A stretch of 64,000 nt of DNA from Streptomyces sp. CB09001. GTDB taxonomy: Bacteria; Actinomycetota; Actinomycetes; Streptomycetales; Streptomycetaceae. The notes below the pieces were generated by a model. The model searched no databases. It worked only from the letters and a program-made list of their open reading frames with translations, and was not told the DNA's origin. The stretch lies in contig NZ_CP026730.1 of assembly GCF_003369795.1 (NCBI RefSeq), positions 2,852,001 to 2,916,000 of the forward strand, read 5' to 3'. Made by a program: the position numbers and the translations under genes. The number at the start of each line of letters is the position of its first letter. Position 1 is the first letter of the stretch. Shown piece by piece: positions 8,667 through 17,460 of the stretch.

Positions 8667-8696
8667 CTCGGTTCCCGGACATGATGTCCGACCGAG
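8667..8696. promoter_or_regulatory. Palindromic operator-like element before the DUF6227 gene
   Basis: CGGACATGATGTCCG (8676-8690) is a perfect palindrome around a central base, flanked by a second complementary pair CTCGGT (8667-8672) and ACCGAG (8691-8696). It ends 4 bp upstream of TACGGT (8701-8706), a possible -10 for the downstream gene. Confidence 0.45.
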
Positions 8697-8747
8697 GGGC
8701 TACGGTATGCACCCACAAGGTGACATGCAGCAACGCCGGGAGAAACC

Positions 8748-9497
8748 TTGAGCGTTCCGTACGAGACGGCAGCGTACGAACCACCCGAGTCGCCCGAGTC
8801 TCCGGAGGAGCACCTCATGCGACTGCTGGGCCGCGCCCTGAACTCCTTCGAGCTGCCCGACGAGACCATACGGCGGCTGGACTGCGCGCTGGCGCACGAC
8901 GGTTCGCTGCACTCCGCGCACCACAGCGCCGGACTGCACCGGGAGACGTACCGGCACACCTGGCTGCTCGCCGACGGTTCGGCGCTCACGCTGTGGGAGC
9001 TGGTCCACAACACCGCCCCGGGCAGCGAGCCGCAGCACGAGGTCTACCTGGACGAGGAGGAGCTGCGCGCCGCCGGTTCCCGGCTGGCCCTGCCGCCCGA
9101 CGCCCCCGACTTCGAACTGCCGGTGCAGGTGCAGCTGTCGCCCGTCCCGACCCCGCGCCACGCCTATGTGCCCGACGCCTCGGCGGACCACGCCCGCAGG
9201 CTGCTGCGCCGCGCGGAGAACGCGGACCGTCCCGACGCGGACCTCGCCGACCGGCTGGCCACGGCGTGCGGGCACCAGATCACCCAGGCCTTCGGCGGTC
9301 CGGGCCGCGCGGGTCGCGCCCGGGTCGGCTTCTCGCTCTACGAGCACGCGTTCCTGCTGCGCGACGGTGTGGAGGTCTCCCTGTGGGAGGTCGAGCACAC
9401 GGCCACCCCGGACGGGCGCCACATGTGCGAGGTGTACGACAGCGAGGACACGGCCCGCCGGGCGATGGAGCGGCGCGCGGCCCGGGTTGCCCCCTAG
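8748..9497 (+). CDS. DUF6227-type protein of streptomycetes
   Basis: A soluble 249-residue protein built of two related halves: each contains a pattern ending in a strand pair like HTWLLADGSALTLWELVHNTAPG (~65-90) and HAFLLRDGVEVSLWEVEHTATPDG (~200-225), followed by HEVYLDEEE or CEVYDSED. This is the internal duplication of the DUF6227 family, which I know only from Streptomyces genomes. The start is TTG 8748, preceded by GGGAG. No signal peptide or membrane segment. Function unknown; the upstream palindrome suggests specific regulation. Confidence 0.75.
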   Translation: MSVPYETAAYEPPESPESPEEHLMRLLGRALNSFELPDETIRRLDCALAHDGSLHSAHHSAGLHRETYRHTWLLADGSALTLWELVHNTAPGSEPQHEVYLDEEELRAAGSRLALPPDAPDFELPVQVQLSPVPTPRHAYVPDASADHARRLLRRAENADRPDADLADRLATACGHQITQAFGGPGRAGRARVGFSLYEHAFLLRDGVEVSLWEVEHTATPDGRHMCEVYDSEDTARRAMERRAARVAP

Positions 9498-9538
9498 GTT
9501 CTGTCGCGCCCCGCTCCCCCGGCCGGTCGAGTCCTGCC

Positions 9539-11626
9539 CTACGCGGCCACCGCCTGCTTCGCGCCCGGCGTCGGGGACGACGGGTCCGCGCCCCCGCCGG
9601 GTCCCTGGGCCGCCGTTCCCGGCGCCGTCTTGCGCAGCCCCTTGAGGACGATCACCAGAGCCGTGCTGACACAGACACCGGCCGCGACGGCGACCAGGTA
9701 GAGCAGCGGGTTGCCGATCAGCGGGACCACGAAGATGCCGCCGTGCGGGGCGCGCAGCGTCGCGCCGAAGGCCATCGACAGGGCGCCGGTGACGGCGCCG
9801 CCCACCATCGAGGACGGGATGACGCGCAGCGGGTCGGCCGCGGCGAACGGGATCGCGCCCTCGGAGATGAAGGAGGCGCCCAGGACCCAGGCGGCCTTGC
9901 CGTTCTCGCGCTCGGCGGCGTTGAAGAGCCGGCCGCGCACGGTGGTGGCCAGGGCCATCGCCAGCGGCGGGACCATGCCGGCCGCCATCACCGCCGCCAT
10001 GATCTTCATCGCCGAGTCGCTGGGGCTGGCGACCGCGATGCCCGCGGTGGCGAAGGTGTAGGCGACCTTGTTGACCGGGCCGCCGAGGTCGAAGCACATC
10101 ATCAGGCCGAGCAGCGCGCCGAGCAGGACGGCGTTGGCGCCGGACAGGCCGTTCAGCCAGTCGGTCATCCCCGACTGCGCGGACGCGATGGGCTTGCCGA
10201 TCACGACGAACATCAGGAACCCGACGACCGCCGCCGAGATGAGCGGGATCACCACCACCGGCATGATGCCGCGCAGCGACTTCGGTATCGGGACCCGCTG
10301 GATCGCCAGCACCACCGCGCCGGAGATCAGACCGGCCGCCAGACCGCCGAGGAAGCCGGCGTTGATGGTCAGCGCGATCGAGCCGCCGACGAAGCCGGGG
10401 ACCAGGCCCGGCCGGTCGGCCATGCCGTAGGCGATGTAGCCGGCCAGCACCGGGACGAGGAAGGCGAAGGCCACGCCGCCGATCTGGAACAGCAGCGCCG
10501 CCCAGCTGTCCGCCTGGGTCCACACGAAGTGGTCCATCACGGAGGGCGCCTTGTTGATCTCGTAGCCGCCGATCGCGAAGCCCAGGGCGATCAGCAGACC
10601 GCCCGCGGCGACGAACGGGACCATGTAGCTGACCCCGGACATCAGCCACTTGCGGAGCTTGGTGCCGTAGCCCTCGCCGGACTCGCCGCCGCGTTCGACG
10701 GGCGTCGCGCCCGGGGAGGCGGAGGTGACCTCACCGCGGGCCGCCTTGTCGCGGACCTCGCCGATCAGCTCTCCCGGCCGGTTGATGGCGGCCTTGACGC
10801 CGGTGTCGACGGTGGGCTTCCCGGCGAAGCGGCCCTTCTCGCGCACGGCGACGTCGTGGGCGAGGATCACGCCGTCCGCCGCCGCGATCACCGCCGGGTC
10901 GAGCCGGGTGAAGCCGGCCGAGCCCTGGGTCTCGACGACGAGGTCGACGCCCGCCGCGCGGCCCGCGTTCTCCAGGGACTCGGCCGCCATGTAGGTGTGC
11001 GCGATGCCGGTGGGGCAGGAGGTGACGGCGACGATGCGGAAGGGGCGCTCGGGCCCGCCGCCGTCCTCGACCGTGCTGCCCGGGGCGGTCTCGGCGGAGG
11101 CCGCCGCCGAGACCGCCCCGGTGTCCGCGCTCTCCTCGGTGGTCTCCTCAGTCGTGCCCTCGGTGCTGTCCTCGGCCGGTGCCGGCTCCTCCCCGCGGAT
11201 GAGCGCGGCGGCGCCCGCCGCGTCGCCCACCGAGCGCAGGGCGGCGGTGAACCCGGCGTTCATGAGCTGCCGGGCCAGCGCGGAGAGGATCGTCAGGTGG
11301 GCGTCGTCGGCGCCCGCCGGAGCGGCGATGAGGAAGATCAGGTCGGCCGGTCCGTCCGCCGCCCCGAAGTCGACACCGGCCGTGCTGCGCCCGAAGGCGA
11401 GCGTCGGCTCGGTGACGTGCTCGCTGCGGCAGTGCGGGATGCCGATCCCGCCGTCGAGGCCGGTCGGCATCTGGGCCTCGCGGGCGGCCACGTCGGCGAG
11501 GAAGCCCTCCAGGTCGGTCACCCGGCCCAGGGCGACCATCCGCTCCGCGAGGGCGCGCGCCGCCGCTTGCTTGGTGTCGGCGGACAGGTCGAGGTCGACC
11601 AGGTCCGCGGTGATCATGTCGCTCAT
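9539..11626 (-). CDS. fruA: Fructose PTS transporter, EIIABC fusion
   Basis: A 695-residue phosphotransferase permease that imports fructose as fructose 1-phosphate. Domain order: EIIA (~1-150, active-site His in GGIGIPHCRSEH), an acidic Glu/Thr/Ser-rich linker (~155-200), EIIB (~205-300, phospho-Cys in AVTSCPTGIAHTYMA), and the membrane EIIC (~330-680, with GGYEINKAP). It is the last gene of the fruR-fruK-fruA operon, separated from fruK by a 148-bp spacer with a tandem repeat. ABC fusions of this order are standard in actinomycetes. Confidence 0.95.
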   Translation of the reverse strand: MSDMITADLVDLDLSADTKQAAARALAERMVALGRVTDLEGFLADVAAREAQMPTGLDGGIGIPHCRSEHVTEPTLAFGRSTAGVDFGAADGPADLIFLIAAPAGADDAHLTILSALARQLMNAGFTAALRSVGDAAGAAALIRGEEPAPAEDSTEGTTEETTEESADTGAVSAAASAETAPGSTVEDGGGPERPFRIVAVTSCPTGIAHTYMAAESLENAGRAAGVDLVVETQGSAGFTRLDPAVIAAADGVILAHDVAVREKGRFAGKPTVDTGVKAAINRPGELIGEVRDKAARGEVTSASPGATPVERGGESGEGYGTKLRKWLMSGVSYMVPFVAAGGLLIALGFAIGGYEINKAPSVMDHFVWTQADSWAALLFQIGGVAFAFLVPVLAGYIAYGMADRPGLVPGFVGGSIALTINAGFLGGLAAGLISGAVVLAIQRVPIPKSLRGIMPVVVIPLISAAVVGFLMFVVIGKPIASAQSGMTDWLNGLSGANAVLLGALLGLMMCFDLGGPVNKVAYTFATAGIAVASPSDSAMKIMAAVMAAGMVPPLAMALATTVRGRLFNAAERENGKAAWVLGASFISEGAIPFAAADPLRVIPSSMVGGAVTGALSMAFGATLRAPHGGIFVVPLIGNPLLYLVAVAAGVCVSTALVIVLKGLRKTAPGTAAQGPGGGADPSSPTPGAKQAVAA

Positions 11627-11691
11627 CGCGGGCTCCTTAGCTCGCGTATCGCCCGGATCGTGGGGTGAGGGGCGGGGGCGGGGAGGGGGAC

Positions 11692-11733
11692 GGGGGCACA
11701 GCGGTGGGGGCTGGGGGCACAGCGGTGGGGGCT
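11692..11733. repeat. 21-bp tandem repeat in the fruK-fruA spacer
   Basis: GGGGGCACAGCGGTGGGGGCT occurs twice in tandem (11692-11712, 11713-11733), within a G-rich tract that could form G-quadruplexes on the non-template strand of the plus direction. Confidence 0.8.
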
Positions 11734-11774
11734 GGGGGTGGCCCCGGGGAGGAGGCCGTGGGCGGGTCGGGGAG

Positions 11775-12722
11775 TCATGGCGCCGGCTCCCCCAGTACGC
11801 GGTCCACGGGCACCTCGGTCGTGACCGTCACGGCGGCCGGGTCCAGGTCGTGCGGCGTCGGCATCACGCTGCCGGGCAGCTGGACGGCGGCGGCGCCGTG
11901 TGCGACGGCGGAGGCGAGGGCGCCGGGTCCGGTCCCGCCGGCGACCAGGAACCCGGCGAGGGAGGAGTCCCCGGCGCCGACGTTGCTGCGTACGGCGCCC
12001 ACGCGGGCGGTGCCGAACCAGGTGCCGGCGTCGTCCACGAGCAGCTGCCCGTCGGCGCCCAGGCTGGCGAGCACGGCCCTGGCGCCCAGCTCCCGCAGCT
12101 CCTCGGCGGCCTTCACCGCGTCGCCGACCGTGGCCAGCGGACGCCCGACGGCCTCGGCCAGCTCCTCGGCGTTCGGCTTGACCACGTCGGGCCGCTCGCG
12201 CAGCGCCCGCAGCAGAGCCGGTCCCGAGGTGTCCAGGGCGATGCGGACACCGGCGGTGTGCGCCCGGGCGACCAGGTCGGCGTACCAGGAGGGGGCCAGG
12301 CCGCGGGGCAGGCTGCCGCAGCAGGCGATCCAGTCCGCGCCCGGCGACTGCCGCCGTACGGTCTCCAGGAGCAGTTCCCGTTCGGCCGGGGTGAGTTCGG
12401 GGCCCGGTGCGTTGATCTTCGTCAGGACGCCGTCGGCTTCGGCGAGCGCGATGTTGGAGCGGGTGGGTCCGGTGATCGGCACCGGCGCGACCTCGATGCC
12501 CTGCGCGTCCAGCAGGTCGGCGACGAGGGCGCCCGGTGCCCCGCCCAGCGGCAGCACCGCGACGGTGCGCTGCCCGGCGGCGGTCACCGCGCGCGAGACG
12601 TTCACGCCCTTGCCGCCGGGGTCGACCCGCTCGCCGGTGGCGCGGACGACCTCGCCGCGGTCGAGGGAGGGCACCTCGTAGGTGCGGTCCAGCGACGGGT
12701 TGGGGGTGACGGTCAGGATCAT
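11775..12722 (-). CDS. fruK: 1-phosphofructokinase
   Basis: A 315-residue PfkB-family kinase converting fructose 1-phosphate to fructose 1,6-bisphosphate. Signatures: MILTVTPNPSLDRTYEV at the start, the first PfkB motif GGKGVNVSRA, CGSLPRGL, KPNAEELAEAVG, and the C-terminal anion-hole and catalytic motif NVGAGDSSLAGF. The ATG overlaps the fruR TGA by four bases (ATGA), so the two are translationally coupled. Confidence 0.95.
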   Translation of the reverse strand: MILTVTPNPSLDRTYEVPSLDRGEVVRATGERVDPGGKGVNVSRAVTAAGQRTVAVLPLGGAPGALVADLLDAQGIEVAPVPITGPTRSNIALAEADGVLTKINAPGPELTPAERELLLETVRRQSPGADWIACCGSLPRGLAPSWYADLVARAHTAGVRIALDTSGPALLRALRERPDVVKPNAEELAEAVGRPLATVGDAVKAAEELRELGARAVLASLGADGQLLVDDAGTWFGTARVGAVRSNVGAGDSSLAGFLVAGGTGPGALASAVAHGAAAVQLPGSVMPTPHDLDPAAVTVTTEVPVDRVLGEPAP

Positions 12723-13480
12723 GCGCGTACTACTTCCGTGCCGGCGCGCTCGATGTCGCCCGCGTCCTCGGGGGTCAGTCCCTTGTCGGTGATCAGCAGG
12801 TCCACGTCGCCGAGGGCGCCGAAGCGGGCGAAGTGCTCCTGGGCGTACTTGGAGGAGTCGGCGAGCAGCACCACGCGCCGGGCGGCGCTCAGGGCGGCCC
12901 GCTTGACGGCGGCCTCGGCGAGGTCGGGGGTGGTCAGTCCGTGCTCCACGGAGAACCCGTTGGCCGCCACCACGGCCACGTCGGCGCGGATCTCGCCGTA
13001 CGCGCGCAGCGCCCAGGCGTCCACGGCGGCGCGGGTACGGTGGCGCACGCGCCCTCCGACGATGTGGAGCTGGATGCCGGGGTGGTCGGCGAGGCGGGCC
13101 GCGATGGGCAGGCTGTGGGTGACCACGGTCAGCGAGGCCTCCGGCGGGATCGCCGCGGCCATGCGGGCCACCGTGGAACCGGCGTCGAGGATCAGCGTGC
13201 CCTCGGCCGGCAGTTCCGCGAGGGCCGCCCTGGCGATGCGGTCCTTCTCGTCGGCGGCCGTGGACTCGCGCTCGGCGAGGTCCGGCTCGAAGTCGAGCCG
13301 TCCGGCCGGGATCGCGCCGCCGTGCACCCGGCGGAGCAGCCCCGCGCGGTCGAGCGCCTTGAGGTCGCGGCGGATGGTCTCCGCCGTCACCTGGAACTCC
13401 TCGGCCAGCGACACCACATCCACCCGGCCGCCGTCCCGGGCGAGCCGGAGGATCTCCTGCTGCCGCTCCGGTGCGTACAT
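12719..13480 (-). CDS. fruR: DeoR-family repressor of the fructose operon
   Basis: A 253-residue DeoR/GlpR-type regulator. N-terminal helix-turn-helix (RQQEILRLARDGGRVDVVSLAEEFQVTAETIRRDLKALDRAGLLRRVHGGA) is the DeoR signature; the C-terminal sugar-phosphate sensor domain has LDAGSTVARMA, THSLPIA and VVLLADSSKY. First gene of fruR-fruK-fruA and therefore probably autoregulated by fructose 1-phosphate. GGAGG upstream (13489-13493) supports the ATG at 13480. Confidence 0.93.
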   Translation of the reverse strand: MYAPERQQEILRLARDGGRVDVVSLAEEFQVTAETIRRDLKALDRAGLLRRVHGGAIPAGRLDFEPDLAERESTAADEKDRIARAALAELPAEGTLILDAGSTVARMAAAIPPEASLTVVTHSLPIAARLADHPGIQLHIVGGRVRHRTRAAVDAWALRAYGEIRADVAVVAANGFSVEHGLTTPDLAEAAVKRAALSAARRVVLLADSSKYAQEHFARFGALGDVDLLITDKGLTPEDAGDIERAGTEVVRA

Positions 13481-13525
13481 GACCGTTCACCTCCGACCAG
13501 TGCCCGAACCTGTGGTTTCGCTGGG

Positions 13526-13554
13526 AGGCTACGCCTGGTTGTCCGGAATGTAAA
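13526..13554 (-). promoter_or_regulatory. Probable promoter of the fruRKA operon
   Basis: On the minus strand TTTACA (13554-13549), 17 bp, then TAGCCT (13531-13526) fits a vegetative promoter. Transcription would begin about 40 bp before the fruR start codon. Confidence 0.5.
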
Positions 13555-13645
13555 CAGGAAGCGGAAGCACTCGGACACAAGCAGGCGTGAACGGGCATTG
13601 GCATGGAGGAGGGCGGGTCCGGCACCCCCGTGCCGGCCCCCGCCC

Positions 13646-13705
13646 CTGTCCACCGTCCGTCCCGCCTGTCCACCGTCCGTCCCGCCCGTCCGCCGTCCGT
13701 GCCGT
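13646..13705. repeat. 20-bp tandem repeat, three units
   Basis: Units beginning CTGTCCACCGTCCGTCCCGC lie at 13646-13665 and 13666-13685, with a diverged third copy at 13686-13705. They fill the spacer between the fru operon and the end of the DHA2 exporter gene. Confidence 0.75.
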
Positions 13706-13720
13706 CGCGTGAGCGCGGTC

Positions 13721-15238
13721 TCAGACCAGTGCGGGCTCCTTCTCCTCCGCGCGGCCCTCGGCCGGGCCGCCTTCCGCGTGCTGGGCCGGCCGCCGGGGCA
13801 GCGCGAACATCAGCAGGAAGATGACGGCCAGCACGGCGGCCACCCACCCCAGGGCGTTCTGGAAGGCGTCCACATAGGCGGGGCCGACGCGGTCGGGGGT
13901 GAGGCGGTCGCTCATCGTGCCGAAGAAGACCACCGACACCAGCCCGAGTCCGAGCGCGTTCCCCATCTGCTGCACGGTGTTGATGAGCCCCGACGCCGAC
14001 CCGGCGTGCTCGCGCGGCACCTGGGAGAGCACCGCGTCGGTCAGCGGCGCGACGATCAGGCCCATGCCGAGGCCCATCACGACCAGCGGCAGCGCCATCT
14101 GCCAGGACGTGATGGCGAGCCCGTAGCGCCCGGACTCCCAGATGTAGAGGAGCACTCCGGCCGCCATCACCAGCGCGCCCGCCTGGAGCACCTTGCGCCC
14201 GAAGCGCGGGACCAGCTTCTGCACCGAGATCCCGGCGGCCGTGGAGACGGCGATCGAGAACGGCACGCCGGTCAGACCGGCCCGCAGCGGGCTCCAGCCG
14301 AGCCCGAACTGCATGTACAGCGTCCACACCAGGAAGAAGACGCCGAGCGCGACCCCGAAGACCGTCTGCACGGCGATCCCGGCCGCGAAGCTCTTCACCC
14401 TGAACAGCGACAGCTCCACCAGCGGCGAACCGTCCCGGGCGCTCTTGCGCCGCTCGTAGGCGACCAGGACCGCGAGGACCACCAGCGAGCCGGCCATCGA
14501 CAGGTGCCCCCACAGCGGCCAGCCCAGCTCCTCGCCCCGGGTGAGCGGGTAGATCAGCATCAGCAGGCCGAGGGTGACCAGCGCGACCCCGACCAGGTCC
14601 AGCCGGAGCGCGCGCGGCGCCCTGGACTCGGCGATGAAGCGGCTGCCGAGGACGAGGCCCGCGATGCCGACGGGCAGGTTGATGAGGAAGATGGGCCGCC
14701 ATTCGAGGCCGAAGAGGTTCCACTCGGTGAGCAGGGCGCCCAGCAGCGGGCCCGAGACGGCCCCCAGACCCACGATCGCGCCGAACAGCCCGAAGACCTT
14801 GCCGCGTTCGTGTGCCGGGAAGGTGGCGTGCACGATCGACAGCACCTGCGGCACCATGAGCGCCGCCATGCCGCCCTGGAGGATGCGGGAGGCCACCAGC
14901 ATCTCCGGGTTGGCCGCCAGGCCGCACAGGGCGGAGGCGAGGGTGAAGCCGCCGATGCCGACGAGGAAGACCCGCTTGCGGCCGTGGATGTCACCGAGCC
15001 GCCCGCCGGTGATCAGACCGGCCGCGAAGGCGAGGGCGTAACCGGCGGTGATCCACTGGATCTGGCTGAAGGAGGCGCCCTCGTCCCGCTGGATCGAGGG
15101 GATGGCGATGTTGACGATGGTGACGTCCACCAGGTCCATGAAGGCCGCGGTCATCACGATCGCGAGGGCGAACCAGCGACGCCGGTCGCCCGCCGCGGGC
15201 GGGACGGGAGCCGGTTGCGGGGTCTGCTTGTTGGTCAT
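13721..15238 (-). CDS. MFS drug transporter, DHA2 (14-TMS) type
   Basis: A 505-residue proton-driven exporter of the DHA2 family. Motifs: FMDLVDVTIVNIAIPSIQ in helix 1 (the family D-x-T-x-V-N-x-A-L-P pattern), GGRLGDIHGRKRVFLVG in loop 2-3, and GLGAVSGPLLGALL (motif C of antiporters). It is divergently transcribed from the WYL regulator only 62 bp away, so that regulator is a likely controller. Substrate unknown. Confidence 0.88.
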   Translation of the reverse strand: MTNKQTPQPAPVPPAAGDRRRWFALAIVMTAAFMDLVDVTIVNIAIPSIQRDEGASFSQIQWITAGYALAFAAGLITGGRLGDIHGRKRVFLVGIGGFTLASALCGLAANPEMLVASRILQGGMAALMVPQVLSIVHATFPAHERGKVFGLFGAIVGLGAVSGPLLGALLTEWNLFGLEWRPIFLINLPVGIAGLVLGSRFIAESRAPRALRLDLVGVALVTLGLLMLIYPLTRGEELGWPLWGHLSMAGSLVVLAVLVAYERRKSARDGSPLVELSLFRVKSFAAGIAVQTVFGVALGVFFLVWTLYMQFGLGWSPLRAGLTGVPFSIAVSTAAGISVQKLVPRFGRKVLQAGALVMAAGVLLYIWESGRYGLAITSWQMALPLVVMGLGMGLIVAPLTDAVLSQVPREHAGSASGLINTVQQMGNALGLGLVSVVFFGTMSDRLTPDRVGPAYVDAFQNALGWVAAVLAVIFLLMFALPRRPAQHAEGGPAEGRAEEKEPALV

Positions 15239-15300
15239 GGGAGGAACGTATGCGGCCAGTAGGTCGGATCGTGTCCTAGATATGCGGCATCCTCGGACGC

Positions 15301-16272
15301 ATGACGACGGACACTCCGGCCCGGCTGCTGACGCTCCTCTCCCTCCTCCAGACGCCCCGCGAATGGCCCGGCGGCGAGCTGGCCGACCGGCTCGGGGTCT
15401 CCCGGCGCACGGTCCGGCGGGACATCGACCGACTGCGCGAACTGGGCTATCCGGTGCAGGCGACGATGGGCGCCGACGGCGGCTACCGGCTGGTCGCGGG
15501 CAAGGCGATGCCCCCGCTGGTCCTCGACGACGAGGAGGCGGTGGCCATCGCGGTCGGGCTGCGGGCCGGCGCGGGGCACGCGGTCGAGGGCCTGGACGAG
15601 GCGTCGGTGCGGGCCCTGGCCAAGCTGGAGCAGGTGCTGCCCTCGCGGCTGCGGCACCGGGTCACCACGCTCCAGTCCGCGACCACGCCGCTGACCACCG
15701 GGGACGGGCCGAGCATCGCGCCCGAGACGCTGACCGTGATGGCCTCGACGGTGGCGGGGCACGAGCGGCTGCGGTTCGCCTACCGGGCGGCGGACGGCAC
15801 CGGGACGCGGCGCTCGACGGAGCCGTACCGGCTGGTCTCCACGGGGCGGCGCTGGTACCTCGTCGCCTACGACCTCGACCGGGACGACTGGCGGACCTTC
15901 CGGGTGGACCGGGTGAGCGAGCCCTTCGCGACGGGGGCGCGGTTCACTCCCCGGGAGCTGCCGACCGGGGACGCGGCCGAATACCTGCGGCGCTCGATGC
16001 AGCGGCGGCACGACTCCTACGGGATCACGGTCGTCTTCCACGCACCGGCCGAGGCCGTCGCGCCCCTGCTGCCGCACTGGATGGGAACGCCCGAGCCGGT
16101 GGACGGCTGCGCGTCGTGCGTGGTGCGGGCGACCGTGTCCGGCCCGGTGGAGTGGACCGCGGCCCGGCTGGCGACGACCGGGCTGGAGTTCCGGGTCCGG
16201 GAACCGGCGGAACTGGTGGAGTGCGTACGGGAGCTGGGGGCCCGGCTGGGGCGGGCGGCGGGGACCGACTGA
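15301..16272 (+). CDS. HTH_11/WYL-domain transcriptional regulator (YafY-like)
   Basis: A 323-residue regulator. N-terminal winged helix: LLTLLSLLQTPREWPGGELADRLGVSRRTVRRDIDRLRELGYPV. The middle carries LRFAYRAADGTGTRRSTEPYRLVSTGRRWYLVAYDLDR, the WYL domain with W-Y-L at the expected place, followed by DDWRTFRVDRV. The C-terminal WCX extension follows. WYL proteins bind small ligands or nucleic acid. The divergent exporter is the obvious target. TATGCGGC occurs twice in the 62-bp spacer (15249-15256, 15281-15288) and could be its half-sites. Confidence 0.88.
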   Translation: MTTDTPARLLTLLSLLQTPREWPGGELADRLGVSRRTVRRDIDRLRELGYPVQATMGADGGYRLVAGKAMPPLVLDDEEAVAIAVGLRAGAGHAVEGLDEASVRALAKLEQVLPSRLRHRVTTLQSATTPLTTGDGPSIAPETLTVMASTVAGHERLRFAYRAADGTGTRRSTEPYRLVSTGRRWYLVAYDLDRDDWRTFRVDRVSEPFATGARFTPRELPTGDAAEYLRRSMQRRHDSYGITVVFHAPAEAVAPLLPHWMGTPEPVDGCASCVVRATVSGPVEWTAARLATTGLEFRVREPAELVECVRELGARLGRAAGTD

Positions 16273-16305
16273 ACGGGGGGCCGACTGAACGGGGGCCGAC
16301 TGAGG
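16265..16305. repeat. Tandem repeat spanning the WYL-gene stop codon
   Basis: Units starting CCGACTGAACGGGGG occur at 16265, 16281 and (partial) 16296. Each carries the TGA that is the true stop in the first copy (16270-16272). Confidence 0.8.
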
Positions 16306-16346
16306 GGGACCGGCCGGCGGAATCCCCGGCGGCGCCCGCCGGGGTC

Positions 16347-17051
16347 TCACCGCTCTTCCGCGAGCCCGTCCTCCCAGGCGAATTCCCGCAGCACCTCCAG
16401 GTTCAGCAGCGCCTGCTCCAGAGGACTGCGCGCTCCTTGCGAGGAGGACGACGCCCAGTACTCCGCGGCGACGCGCACGGAGGCCCCCGCCACGGCCGCC
16501 GCGAAGTGCAGCCGGGGGGAGGCGGCGAGACGGGCGGCAACGTTGTCGTCGCCCCCGGACATCCGCGCCGCCAGCGCCTGGACCAGCCACCGCTCCGTGG
16601 AGTGGCAGACCTCCGCCCACACCTTGCGCAGCGCCGGACTGCTCTCGGCCAGGCGGATGAGGGTGCGGGCCCACTCCCAGGCCGGCGCCGACACACCGGC
16701 GCCCGGGGTCAGCGTGTGCCGCACGGCGCGTTCCAGGGCCTCGGGCGGCGACAGTTCGGCCGGTGCCTCGCGCACCGCCCGCACCCAGCGCTCGGCGCCC
16801 AGTCCGTAGAGCGGGGCGATCGCCTCTTCCTTGGTGGCGAAGTAGCGGTAGAAAGTGCGCGGGGCGACGCCCGCCGCCCTGGCGATGTCCTCGGCCCGGG
16901 TGGCCCGCAGTCCCTGTCCGGCGAAGAGGCGGGCCGCCGCCCGGGCGATCTCCATCCGGGTCTCGGCCTTGCGTCGCTCGGTCAGGGAGAGCGGTCCGGC
17001 CTGTTCCGGTCCGGGGCCCGGTCCGGGGAATTCTGGAATGGTGCTGCTCAC
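16347..17051 (-). CDS. TetR-family transcriptional regulator
   Basis: A 234-residue regulator. The helix-turn-helix region reads RMEIARAAARLFAGQGLRATRAEDIARAAGVAPRTFYRYFATKEEAIAPL, a canonical TetR_N domain at ~30-80. The C-terminal ligand domain is not recognisable by eye. By position next to hrdD this corresponds to the S. coelicolor TetR gene that I recall as inhibiting antibiotic production and sporulation when overexpressed. The GTG start at 17051 has no ribosome binding site; TAGCCT at 17063-17058 would put the transcript start at or next to the GTG, so the mRNA may be leaderless. A perfect operator lies at 17072-17086. Confidence 0.88.
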   Translation of the reverse strand: MSSTIPEFPGPGPGPEQAGPLSLTERRKAETRMEIARAAARLFAGQGLRATRAEDIARAAGVAPRTFYRYFATKEEAIAPLYGLGAERWVRAVREAPAELSPPEALERAVRHTLTPGAGVSAPAWEWARTLIRLAESSPALRKVWAEVCHSTERWLVQALAARMSGGDDNVAARLAASPRLHFAAAVAGASVRVAAEYWASSSSQGARSPLEQALLNLEVLREFAWEDGLAEER

Positions 17052-17071
17052 TTCGGCAGGCTATGCCGCTG

Positions 17072-17086
17072 TGGCAGAATCTGCCA
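17072..17086. promoter_or_regulatory. TetR-type operator, perfect 7-bp inverted repeat
   Basis: TGGCAGA-A-TCTGCCA lies 21 bp upstream of the TetR gene start and covers the expected -35 region of its promoter (candidate -10 TAGCCT, 17063-17058, minus strand). Size and placement fit autorepression. Confidence 0.65.
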
Positions 17087-17460
17087 TTCGGCGGGCCACC
17101 CCGGGGTTCAGGTTCGGGGTGCCCCGCCTCCCCGCCCTGCCCCGCCTCCCGCTCCGCTCCGGCTCGCGGCCCTCCGGGTCCCCTTGAGACGGAAAGAGCC
17201 GGGCTGCGGCGCCCCAGGGGGGAGGGGCAGCCGAGCCCGGCTCGGGAAGTCCCGGCGCCGGGGGGAGTGCGTCGGGACGTGGTCTCCAGTGATGCCGCCG
17301 TACGGGCTCGACCGTCTTGTTCCCGGCCCCCGCGGATTGAAGCAGCGTTGTACGGCCATGTTTGCGCCGGGTCCGACACCCGGCGTACGCCCCATCCGCC
17401 CCGTCACGCCCCCACGTCACGGGCATCCGGGCCGTACGGCCGGCGTGGTCCACGGCCGGG
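17087..17460. other. Spacer between the TetR gene and hrdD
   Basis: About 370 bases without a supported gene. It contains short palindromes CCGAGCC-C-GGCTCGG (17231-17245), CCCGGCGCCGGG (17251-17262) and GGCCGTACGGCC (17430-17441). The last lies 20-31 bp after the hrdD stop and may help termination. No RNA gene is recognised. Confidence 0.5.
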
